Source: Bacillota bacterium
Lineage (GTDB): Bacteria > Bacillota > Clostridia > Peptostreptococcales > Anaerovoracaceae
Reading direction: 5' to 3'
Length of the DNA: 17,346 nt
NCBI GenBank assembly: GCA_016302925.1
Contig: JAEDMR010000018.1
Span: 1-17,346 of the forward strand
Numbering within the stretch: position 1 is the stretch's first letter; every line of letters begins with the position of its first letter. The notes under the pieces are model-generated. The model was not told where the DNA came from, searched no databases, and saw only the letters and a list, made by a program, of their open reading frames with translations. The position numbers and the translations under genes are program-made. Positions 8,188-13,854 of this stretch are shown piece after piece.

Positions 8188-8279
8188 TTCAATCATTCTC
8201 GCTCTCCATAAATCTATTCGCAAGTCAGAAGGGATATGCAGAAGTGTTAAAATATTTTCATTGAAACATTTCATGCATC

Positions 8280-8314
8280 AAAAAAGGGGGCAAATACAAT
8301 GTATCTGCTCCCCC
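8280..8314 (-). terminator. Intrinsic terminator of gntR
   Basis: On the minus strand GGGGG-AG-CA-G-ATAC pairs with GTAT-T-TG-CCCCC around a 3-nt loop and is followed at once by six T (8280-8285). It begins 13 bp after the gntR stop and ends that transcription unit. Confidence 0.88.
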
Positions 8315-8327
8315 GGACATGTACAGG

Positions 8328-9014
8328 TTATTCCACCGGATGCGCGCCGCCGAATACCTTTTCTCCTTCCTTCATGACGAAATCCTTCAGACGAGCCACG
8401 TGATCGCCGGCTGCCACACGGGCTTTTTCGGCGTCACCGCTGAAGATCGCTTCTTCAATTCGCTGGTGCTCCTTCGGCATGCTTTCATACCGGTTGAAAT
8501 CATCGTAATAAATATAGCGGAACCGCAGCGCCAGTTCCTGTACCGTGGAAAAGACTTGCATCAGCGTCTTGTTGCCGCTGATGGAGATAATCATAGAGTG
8601 GAACGCTTCGTCATACCGAATAATTTCTTCGATGTTTTCTGAATCTACTGCAACCTTATATTTTTCGATGACACGCAGCAGTTCTTCTTTCTGTTCTTCC
8701 GTAATCTTGCCGGAAGCGATGGCCGCAGCCATTCCCTCCAGTCCCTGGCGGACCTCCAGTACATCGACCATATCTTTGATGGAGATGTTGGACGCATAAG
8801 CTCCTTTCCTCGGTTCAATGGTAACCAGTCCTTCTTTTTCCAGTTTCCGGATGGCTTCCCGGACCGGCGTACGGCTGACGCCCATTACATCTGCCAGTTC
8901 CACTTCCATCATTCTGGTGCCCGGAGCGATTTCACCGATCAAAATCTGTCGCTTCAGTTCTTCATACACGATCTCCCGAAGTGGTCTGTGATTCTGTAAA
9001 TCAAAGTTCAACAT
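8328..9014 (-). CDS. GntR-family transcriptional regulator, FadR/FCD subfamily
   Basis: A 228-aa DNA-binding repressor/activator. The N-terminal winged helix-turn-helix spans about residues 11-76 (LREIVYEELKRQILIGEIAPG, then LADVMGVSRTPVREAIRKLEKEGLV). The helical FCD ligand domain spans about 80-215, with the usual metal-binding set visible: Asp135 and His139 in YDEAFHSMI, His183 in KEHQRI and His205 in GDHVARL. I use ATG 9014 because AGGTG lies 6 nt upstream; the GTG at 9023 is inside that ribosome binding site region. It follows ispE by 22 bp and is probably cotranscribed with it. The ligand is unknown. FCD members usually bind TTGTnnACAA-like palindromes; two such sites occur in this window (11529, 15340). 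Confidence 0.93.
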   Translation of the reverse strand: MLNFDLQNHRPLREIVYEELKRQILIGEIAPGTRMMEVELADVMGVSRTPVREAIRKLEKEGLVTIEPRKGAYASNISIKDMVDVLEVRQGLEGMAAAIASGKITEEQKEELLRVIEKYKVAVDSENIEEIIRYDEAFHSMIISISGNKTLMQVFSTVQELALRFRYIYYDDFNRYESMPKEHQRIEEAIFSGDAEKARVAAGDHVARLKDFVMKEGEKVFGGAHPVE

Positions 9015-9036
9015 AGTTTTCACCTCATACTATTCT

Positions 9037-9981
9037 TTATCTTCCGTCTGTACTTGCCCAGTACGCTTCATACCGCAGACTGCGGATGGTTTCACATGCT
9101 TTTTTCGCTTCTCTTTCTGATGAATAAATTCCAAATACCGTAGGACCGCTGCCGCTCATGAGCACTTTCTCCGCCGGCGTTTTTTCTGCGAAAATCTCTT
9201 TCAGCTTCTTTACCGGTTCATAATGCTGCAGCGTATATAGTTCCAGCACGTTGATCATATTTCTGTAAACAGCTTCCTGATTCCCTGCGGCCAGACCCCG
9301 AACCAGTGCCTGATTGTCAGGATGGCATTCCGCATGGTATTCGTCAATGTGACGAAAAACTTCCTTCGTAGAAACACCGAAAGGAGGTTTCGCCAGTACG
9401 ATATATTTCCTCATGGGTTTTCGCAGGGGCCGAAGTACTTCTCCTCTGCCGGTTGCCAGTGCCGCCCGATACCGGGTATTCTGCACCAGAATGCAGAACG
9501 GGACATCGGAACCCAGTTCCTCTCCCAGACTGCACAGCTGCCGGGTATTCAGTCCCAGATGCCACAGCCGGTTCAGTCCGATGAGAACTGCAGCCCCGTT
9601 TCCGCTGCCGCCTGCCAGCCCGGCTGCCACCGGTATATTTTTCACGATGGAGATGTTCAGCTGTCCGCTGCCCACCCCTGCCTGCCGTCCATACCGTTCT
9701 TCCATGAGCATGGCTGCTTTATAAGCCAGATTTCTTTCATCCGTCGGCAGGTACGGACGGTTGGTACGCATCCGGATCCGCAGGCCTTTCTCCGGATGCG
9801 GTCCATCCCCTTCCTGATCCGGACTCCCTTTCCGCTCCGGCTCCCAGACCATGTGAATCCTGTCATACAGGGAAATCCGCTGCATTACCGTGGACAAATC
9901 GTGAAATCCGTCGGGACGCACGCCCGTCACATCCAGAGATAAATTGATTTTTCCATACGCTCTGAGATGAATCTCTGTCAC
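9037..9981 (-). CDS. ispE: 4-diphosphocytidyl-2-C-methyl-D-erythritol kinase
   Basis: A GHMP kinase that phosphorylates CDP-ME in the MEP isoprenoid pathway. AYGKINLSLDV (Lys11) opens the domain, PVAAGLAGGSGNGAAVLIGLNRLW (about 118-140) is the glycine-rich ATP loop, GSDVPFCI carries the catalytic Asp159, and LMSGSGPTVFGIY is motif 3. I start at GTG 9981 because GGAGG lies 7 nt upstream; the frame is open to 10032 with no ribosome binding site there. The protein is then 314 aa, longer than the usual 280-290, partly from a charged insertion near residues 48-67 (ERKGSPDQEGDGPHPEKG). The gene lies 98 bp after the Ig-like gene, beyond a terminator-like hairpin, and 22 bp before gntR. Confidence 0.95.
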   Translation of the reverse strand: MTEIHLRAYGKINLSLDVTGVRPDGFHDLSTVMQRISLYDRIHMVWEPERKGSPDQEGDGPHPEKGLRIRMRTNRPYLPTDERNLAYKAAMLMEERYGRQAGVGSGQLNISIVKNIPVAAGLAGGSGNGAAVLIGLNRLWHLGLNTRQLCSLGEELGSDVPFCILVQNTRYRAALATGRGEVLRPLRKPMRKYIVLAKPPFGVSTKEVFRHIDEYHAECHPDNQALVRGLAAGNQEAVYRNMINVLELYTLQHYEPVKKLKEIFAEKTPAEKVLMSGSGPTVFGIYSSEREAKKACETIRSLRYEAYWASTDGR

Positions 9982-10039
9982 AGCCTCACCTCCAAACCGG
10001 GTATTTCTGCTATCGATATTTCTGCCATCCATGTAGGCA

Positions 10040-10063
10040 AAATGAGAGGTTCCCCTCTCATTT
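10040..10063 (-). terminator. Hairpin terminator or attenuator between the Ig-like gene and ispE
   Basis: AAATGAGAGG (10040-10049) pairs perfectly with CCTCTCATTT (10054-10063) around a 4-nt loop. On the minus strand it lies 16 nt after the Ig-like stop and ends in a short T run, so it may end or partly attenuate transcription into ispE. Confidence 0.65.
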
Positions 10064-10079
10064 CATCCATATTGCCGTT

Positions 10080-10964
10080 CTATTTCTTTTTTCTGCCTTT
10101 CCCTTTTTTTACATTGCGCTTGGCTGCTGCCTTCTGTGCCTTTCTTGCGGCGGCTTCCGCAGCCTTTGCTTCTGCCAGCGCCTTTCTTCCCGTAATGTAG
10201 CTGCTTCCGCCTTCGGAGATCGGACGCTTTCTTGCAACTCTGTAGGTGTTCACATCGATCCACTCCACATCATCGTCTTCATCCTTCGCAGCTCTCTTGG
10301 CTTTCCGTTCCTGACGGGCTACTTCCTTTTCGTGCTGTTCGATTACCTCTGCAACGGATTTTCCGGTTCTCTTGGCTTCTTTATATGGATTAAAGGCTTC
10401 GTCCTTCTGCTTTCTTCCTGCATCCTGTGCAGCTTTCTTCGCCTGCTTGGTGGAAATGAACATCATTCCGCCGAACATGACAACCATCATCAGCATATTT
10501 ACCATGATGGCGATCTGCTGGTTGATCGTCGTGAAGGTGATGGTCTGATCCTGACCCAGGGTGTTTCCGTTATCATCCGTCAGTTCTCCGGAAATCACCA
10601 GCTTGTACTCCGAGTTGCTGACGGCAGTCTGATAATCTGCCTTGCCGTCCTTATCCAGATCCGCAGTGGTATCCAGCAGAACCAGCACTACGCCTTCTTC
10701 CTTTTCCGGATACAGCACTCTGGTCGGCAGCTCCTTTCCATCCGGTCCGGTCAGGGTAAATGCCTCTACATTGGCTGTTCCGGCCTTCTCTGCTGTCATG
10801 CTGCTGTCAAAATACAGCTTCACACCCAGGTTTTCTATGGACGCTCCGGTGGCGCCGTCCTTCGGATAGCTCTCCTTCAGGGTCAGCTCCCCTGCAAAAC
10901 ATAGCGATGTTGAAAGTACAACGATCAGTGTTACCAGGCTTAAAATCTTGCCAGCTCGTTTCAT
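10080..10964 (-). CDS. Ig-like (Big_5/SbsA-type) domain membrane protein with a Lys-rich cytoplasmic tail
   Basis: The 294-aa product has a signal peptide (1-24, MKRAGKILSLVTLIVVLSTSLCFA) and an extracellular bacterial Ig-like domain of about 120 residues (ESYPKDGATGASIENLGVKLYF through LGQDQTITFTT). A transmembrane helix follows (about 151-171, IAIMVNMLMMVVMFGGMMFIS), then a highly charged cytoplasmic tail of about 120 residues ending KKGKGRKKK. The tail is rich in Ala/Lys/Arg with an acidic patch, DEDDDVEWIDV. There is no lipobox at the Cys near residue 22. ATG 10964 overlaps the tadA stop as ATGA, so it is translationally coupled; the longer open frame inside tadA is a shadow. The stop is TAG. 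The function is unknown. The Ig-like call is by pattern only. Confidence 0.82.
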   Translation of the reverse strand: MKRAGKILSLVTLIVVLSTSLCFAGELTLKESYPKDGATGASIENLGVKLYFDSSMTAEKAGTANVEAFTLTGPDGKELPTRVLYPEKEEGVVLVLLDTTADLDKDGKADYQTAVSNSEYKLVISGELTDDNGNTLGQDQTITFTTINQQIAIMVNMLMMVVMFGGMMFISTKQAKKAAQDAGRKQKDEAFNPYKEAKRTGKSVAEVIEQHEKEVARQERKAKRAAKDEDDDVEWIDVNTYRVARKRPISEGGSSYITGRKALAEAKAAEAAARKAQKAAAKRNVKKGKGRKKK

Positions 10965-11485
10965 TCTTCTGTGTCCTCCGATTCCTTTTCTTTCGTAAGT
11001 CGGGTATTTTCTCTCTGTTTCCAGTTTCCGTCCCGCCGGTTTGCCTCTCTCCGCTGACGGAAAAAGGTTTTCAATATATGTCGGCACTGTTCTTCCATGA
11101 GACCAGTTTCCACTTCCACATAGTGGTTGAGCCGTTCCTCCTGCACAATATTAAACAGGGAGCCGCAGGCGCCGCTTTTGGGCTCCATGGTTCCGATGTA
11201 CAGTTTTTCGATTCGGGCCCAGACGATGGCGCCCGCACACATGCAGCAGGGCTCCGCCGTCACATACATCCGGCACCCCGTCAGTCTCCAGCCGCCCACT
11301 GCCTGTGCAGCCTGCCGGATGGCTATCATTTCCGCATGGGCTGTGGGGTCACGATCCGTCTCCGTCATGTTATGACCTCGTCCGATGATCTCGCCATCCC
11401 GTACCACAACCGCACCTATGGGGATTTCTCCCAGCGCAGCCGCCTTTTCTGCCTCTTTCAGGGCTTCTGACATATACGTTTTCAT
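10961..11485 (-). CDS. tadA: tRNA-specific adenosine(34) deaminase
   Basis: TadA converts A34 to inosine in the anticodon of tRNA-Arg(ACG). The zinc site is intact: His50-Ala-Glu52 and Pro79-Cys80-Cys-Met-Cys83. The flanking IPIGAVVVRDGEIIGRGHN, DPTAHAEM and KSGACGSLFNI motifs are those of TadA rather than cytosine deaminases. It has 174 aa; about 20 extra, highly charged C-terminal residues (ENTRLTKEKESEDTEE) exceed the usual length and overlap the ribosome binding site and start of the next gene. ATG 11485 has no recognisable Shine-Dalgarno sequence and lies only 9 nt after a good -10, which suggests a leaderless transcript. An alternative ATG at 11473 also lacks one. Confidence 0.95.
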   Translation of the reverse strand: MKTYMSEALKEAEKAAALGEIPIGAVVVRDGEIIGRGHNMTETDRDPTAHAEMIAIRQAAQAVGGWRLTGCRMYVTAEPCCMCAGAIVWARIEKLYIGTMEPKSGACGSLFNIVQEERLNHYVEVETGLMEEQCRHILKTFFRQRREANRRDGNWKQRENTRLTKEKESEDTEE

Positions 11486-11494
11486 ACGTTAAAA

Positions 11495-11523
11495 ATAATA
11501 CCACATTTTCCGCCAACATTCAA
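11495..11523 (-). promoter_or_regulatory. Extended -10 promoter directly before tadA
   Basis: On the minus strand, TTGAAT (11518-11523), a 17-nt spacer and TATTAT (11495-11500) are seen, with TGG before the -10 giving an extended TGnTATTAT. The predicted start is near 11488, about 3 nt before the ATG at 11485. Confidence 0.65.
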
Positions 11524-11528
11524 CTGCA

Positions 11529-11542
11529 TTTTGTGTACAAAA
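11529..11542. promoter_or_regulatory. TTTTGTGTACAAAA palindrome upstream of the tadA promoter
   Basis: This 14-bp sequence is palindromic except at its centre and fits the TTGTnnACAA pattern known for FCD-type GntR regulators. It lies 6 bp upstream of the -35 of tadA and 6 bp after the stop of the 175-aa gene. Whether the GntR at 8328 binds it is a guess. Confidence 0.35.
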
Positions 11543-11547
11543 TCCCT

Positions 11548-12075
11548 TCAAGCTTCCGATATTGTCAGGGTTTTCGGGTCCAGGCGGGCGATCCAGTAGC
11601 CATACACGGTCTTCGCCGCTTCCTCATCCATGGTTTCCAGGCTTTCGTACAACCCTTCTCCCCCGGCCAGCGGCTGCCATAAGGTGAACCCCGTCACGCC
11701 TCCTGCCGGCTGCTCTTCCAGAAGGAACCGCCCCGGAATCGCGATGAAGCTGCCTTCCCGGCTCTGTCCGATGAGGAAATGACCGTGTTTCCTTGCCATA
11801 AAACAGCCCTCTCTGCAAAATTTCTCCAGCAGGTCGATCCGTTCCTCCCGCCTCCAGCTGCAACCCGTTTCGTCCTGCCCGAAATACGTTCTCCCGCCGT
11901 CTTCCGCAGGCCCGGTTTCTTTGGCATTCTGAAGTGCTTCGGCCTTTGCCGGGGCCGGGGAGGGTGGATTTTGTCCGGTAATCTGTCCGATGGGCGGCAA
12001 ACCTGTGCCTCCCTTCATCATCTGGCTCAGAAGATACAGCAGATACGGTCCATAGGGGTTATTTCGATTGTCCAT
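11548..12075 (-). CDS. Uncharacterised 175-aa protein (GYWIA C-terminus)
   Basis: I do not recognise this protein. It begins MDNRNNPYGPYLLYLLSQMM, has a Pro/Ala-rich linker (about 24-60), and ends in a probable globular domain of about 100 residues with HFLIGQSREGSFIAIPGRFL, EEQPAGGVTGFTLWQPLAGG and VYGYWIARLDP. No signal peptide or membrane helix is visible; the N-terminal YLLYLL stretch is short. Three cysteines (ETGCSW, FCREGC) do not form a clear metal motif. GGGAG lies 6 nt before ATG 12075. It diverges from the CvpA gene across 71 bp and lies 62 bp upstream of tadA on the same strand. The G+C-rich, regular codon use suggests a real gene. Homologues in other Clostridia would be expected but were not checked. 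Confidence 0.75.
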   Translation of the reverse strand: MDNRNNPYGPYLLYLLSQMMKGGTGLPPIGQITGQNPPSPAPAKAEALQNAKETGPAEDGGRTYFGQDETGCSWRREERIDLLEKFCREGCFMARKHGHFLIGQSREGSFIAIPGRFLLEEQPAGGVTGFTLWQPLAGGEGLYESLETMDEEAAKTVYGYWIARLDPKTLTISEA

Positions 12076-12103
12076 TGCTTTCTCCCGCCCTTTCCTGTAA
12101 AAT
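12075..12103 (+). promoter_or_regulatory. Putative SigA promoter of the CvpA-family gene
   Basis: TTGCTT (12075-12080), a 17-nt spacer and TAAAAT (12098-12103) fit a SigA promoter with a leader of about 37 nt. The -35 overlaps the start codon of the divergent 175-aa gene, so the two genes share control DNA. Confidence 0.5.
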
Positions 12104-12146
12104 AGTCCTATACCAAGTTTATGATGCTTCAGGGGGTACTATTCGT

Positions 12147-12797
12147 ATGGTAATGGATATTATGGTTTTGATTCTTTTCGCAGAGACGGTGTTTTTCTCC
12201 ATGCGGCAGGGGTTTGCTCTGACGGTGGTAAACTTCCTGCGCTGTATCGCTTCACTGGTGCTGGGCTTTCTCTTCTGCGATGATGTGCGGGACTGGCTGC
12301 TGGCCAATACCGGCGTGGGAACCTTCATCGAAAAAAAGGTCCAGGCAGAACTGACCGCTTCTCTTACGACTGCGGTAGAGGAATCGGATCTTTATCAGAT
12401 GCTGCCTTCCATTCTGCGGAAGCAGTCCTCCGATCTGACCGGTATGCTGGCGGAGGAAGGGATTCTCCGGCTGACCCATACCTTCCTGACGATTCTCTCG
12501 TTCTTCCTCATTGTGCTGGCTGTGGCTCTTGTGGCTGCCCTTCTGAGCCGAATCTTTTCGAAACAGTATCAGGGCGGGTTCCTGGGCTTCACCGACTGGC
12601 TGCTGGGCGGCGTCATGGGCATCATCAGCGGTCTCTTCTATGTTTTCGTCTTTCTGGCGGTCATCACGCCGCTGACGGCCATGTTCATGCCGTCCCTTTC
12701 GGAAACCCTGGCCCAGTCCTTTTCCGAGTCCCGGGTGGCAGGAGATCTTTACGACAATAACTTTCTCCTTCTATTTTTCCGAGATTTTCTGAATTAG
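12147..12797 (+). CDS. CvpA-family membrane protein
   Basis: A 216-aa integral membrane protein of the CvpA family, named after colicin V production; its general role is poorly defined and seems linked to the envelope. Hydrophobic helices lie at about 3-19, 23-44, 112-136 and 152-178. The start MDIMVLILFAETVFFSMRQGF and the glycine-rich SKQYQGGFLGFTDWLLGGVMGIISGLF are typical. Of several in-frame starts I choose ATG 12147, 10 nt after AGGGGG; ATG 12153 is an alternative and the open frame reaches 12075. It ends in TAG and is followed at once by the promoter of the next gene. Confidence 0.87.
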   Translation: MVMDIMVLILFAETVFFSMRQGFALTVVNFLRCIASLVLGFLFCDDVRDWLLANTGVGTFIEKKVQAELTASLTTAVEESDLYQMLPSILRKQSSDLTGMLAEEGILRLTHTFLTILSFFLIVLAVALVAALLSRIFSKQYQGGFLGFTDWLLGGVMGIISGLFYVFVFLAVITPLTAMFMPSLSETLAQSFSESRVAGDLYDNNFLLLFFRDFLN

Positions 12798-12827
12798 TTG
12801 TTTGATGACTATATGTAGTGGTATAAT
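12798..12827 (+). promoter_or_regulatory. SigA promoter of the NrdD-like small gene
   Basis: TTGTTT (12798-12803), an 18-nt spacer and TATAAT (12822-12827) begin directly after the CvpA-family stop codon. The predicted leader is about 48 nt. A second TATAAT at 12861-12866 overlaps the region just before the ribosome binding site GGAGG (12869-12873). Confidence 0.6.
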
Positions 12828-12881
12828 AACTGTATAAATAAAGAAACTGCAAAATATAGATATAATATGGAGGAAGGAAAG

Positions 12882-13166
12882 ATGAGTGTTACAATCACCG
12901 GAAACGCGCCGCTGCGGGAGCAGCAGGCTTATGTAGACTACCTGGAAAAGAAATATAACCGCAAGCTGAAAACACTGGACATCCATATCGACGAGGAATT
13001 CGCCGACCTGAACTATGCGTTCGAGCCGGTTCCCTTCGAGAGGATCCGACGCATCACCGGCTATCTGGTGGGAACCATGGATCACTGGAACACTGCCAAG
13101 GCGGCCGAGGAAGCGGACCGTGTGAAGCACGGCGTTACCATGGACGGAGCGATGGAGCAGCTGTAG
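12882..13166 (+). CDS. Small stand-alone protein resembling the glycyl-radical C-terminus of anaerobic ribonucleotide reductase (NrdD)
   Basis: The 94-aa product ends in FERIRRITGYLVGTMDHWN-TAK and AEEADRVKHG. This matches the pattern at the C-terminus of class III NrdD (in E. coli RRVCGYLG around the radical Gly681, then a KQEE-RRVKH tail). Gly60 here takes the radical position. The N-terminal half (PLREQQAYVDYLEKKYNRKL, LDIHIDEEFADLNYAF) is not the catalytic barrel. The protein has no cysteine, so the NrdD zinc site and catalytic cysteine are absent. By analogy with GrcA/YfiD it could be a spare radical subunit; it could also be a non-radical partner or regulator. ATG 12882 is chosen for GGAGG 8 nt upstream. 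It has its own promoter, and its TAG stop lies in the loop of a hairpin. A full nrdD is not in the window. Confidence 0.75.
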   Translation: MSVTITGNAPLREQQAYVDYLEKKYNRKLKTLDIHIDEEFADLNYAFEPVPFERIRRITGYLVGTMDHWNTAKAAEEADRVKHGVTMDGAMEQL

Positions 13167-13174
13167 GCTGCTCC
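13154..13174 (+). other. Hairpin with the stop codon in its loop
   Basis: GGAGCAGC (13154-13161) pairs perfectly with GCTGCTCC (13167-13174); the 5-nt loop TGTAG contains the TAG stop of the NrdD-like gene. It has no T-tract and precedes the true terminator by 9 bp. It may protect the 3' end or slow ribosomes, or be coincidence. Confidence 0.5.
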
Positions 13175-13182
13175 TGTTAAAC

Positions 13183-13230
13183 GGGGGTGTCGCATGAACG
13201 GATAAACCGTTAGGGCGACAGCCCTCTTTT
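13183..13230 (+). terminator. Terminator of the NrdD-like gene (left hairpin bracketing the repeat array)
   Basis: GGG-G-TGTCGC (13184-13193) pairs with GCGACA-G-CCC (13215-13224) with one mismatch. An inner stem AACGG/CCGTT (13197-13201, 13207-13211) caps it and TCTTTT follows. A smaller perfect hairpin CATGTA/TACATG (13231-13247) follows directly. Confidence 0.75.
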
Positions 13231-13294
13231 CATGTAAAATCTACATGCAAAAACATTGCTGTTCAGGTCTCCGCCAAAGGAACCAGAGGACGAT

Positions 13295-13547
13295 GTTGTA
13301 TGGTTTCGTTCTTTCTGAATGAAATTACAACATTCCTTTTTTTCGACATGAAAACGGCGAAAAAACAAGGTGCAATGTTGTATGATTTCACTCCTTTTCG
13401 TGATTTCTACAACGGAATGTGAAGATTTTCGAAATTACGTTGTATGAATTGATTAAATTCAATGCTTCATACAACATTTTGCACTGTTTTTTTCGTTTTT
13501 CGGTCGTGAGGTTGTATGAATCCGGGAATTTAAGAATTCTATACAAC
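13295..13547. repeat. Array of four 37-bp dyad-symmetric repeats (GTTGTATG...TACAAC)
   Basis: Four units, each exactly 37 bp from GTTG to CAAC, lie at 13295-13331, 13377-13413, 13439-13475 and 13511-13547. All begin GTTGTATG and end TACAAC, and each can fold into a hairpin. The third has a perfect 10-bp outer stem (GTTGTATGAA/TTCATACAAC) and the fourth a 7-bp one. The insides are different in sequence. The spacers are 45, 25 and 35 bp, so unit starts are 82, 62 and 72 bp apart. The second spacer is centred near TTTCGAAA, and the first and third spacers are imperfect inverted copies of each other, so the whole block is also a large inverted repeat. No open reading frame of note is present. I do not recognise the element; see findings. 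Confidence 0.85.
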
Positions 13548-13557
13548 GTCAGTTTAT

Positions 13558-13596
13558 ACCGGGGTCAGTTTGCGTTAATGCGACAGCCCGGTTTTT
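13558..13596 (+). terminator. Right-hand terminator after the repeat array
   Basis: ACCGGG (13558-13563) pairs with CCCGGT (13587-13592), followed by TTTTT. It contains GCGACAGCCC, also found in the terminator at 13183-13230, in the same orientation. It would end plus-strand transcripts coming through the array. Confidence 0.7.
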
Positions 13597-13599
13597 AAT

Positions 13600-13829
13600 T
13601 TACAGCAGCGGTGTCATATACAGCGGCAGAAAGACGATTCCGTTCTCTTCCTTCAGATCTCCGGTATGCAGCACATTCGGAATATTAGCCGCTCTCCGAA
13701 TTTTTTTATGAACTTTCGCAACGATGACATCGTATATTTTTTTCCCGACTTGACCTCAATCGGAGAAAGATTATGGCGGCTGCTTATATTACTTTTCGCA
13801 ATCACGAATTCAAGATTTTTTGAAAGCAA
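13600..13829 (-). pseudogene. Frameshifted C-terminal remnant of a DUF4143-type AAA ATPase gene
   Basis: From 13829 the minus strand reads LEFVIAKSNISSRHN, then LSPIEVKSGKKYTMSSLRKF and IKKFGERL. The frame then fails, and continuity moves to another frame that reads ANIPNVLHTGDLKEENGIVF and LPLYMTPLL, ending at TAA 13602-13600. The pattern [DE]FVI...PIEVKSGK...VLHTxDLKxExGIxFLPLYMT is typical of the C-terminus of ATP-binding proteins with a DUF4143 domain, which are often scattered accessory genes. The N-terminal ATPase domain is absent: the remnant starts 26 bp from the symporter stop. It is thus 5'-truncated and frameshifted near 13680-13690. The family name is by motif memory; the frameshift is directly visible. 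Confidence 0.75.
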
Positions 13830-13854
13830 TCATCTTTTCCCGCTGCCGCTGTCA

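Noticed and set aside
10964..11087. Upstream extension of the Ig-like protein inside tadA
   Set aside because: A signal peptide and a ribosome binding site begin at ATG 10964; the extension overlaps coding sequence of tadA and has no such features.
13295..13547. CRISPR array
   Set aside because: Only about 14 of 37 bp are constant, repeat interiors differ, spacers are 25-45 bp of irregular length and partly inverted copies of one another, and no cas gene is present.
13295..13547. Integron attC sites
   Set aside because: GTTGTAT and ATACAAC do not fit the GTTRRRY/RYYYAAC core because of the T and A at the third core positions, and there are no cassette genes or integrase.
13295..13547. TIGR-type guide RNA array
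   Set aside because: Units are not contiguous tandem copies and no Tas/Nop-domain protein is nearby.
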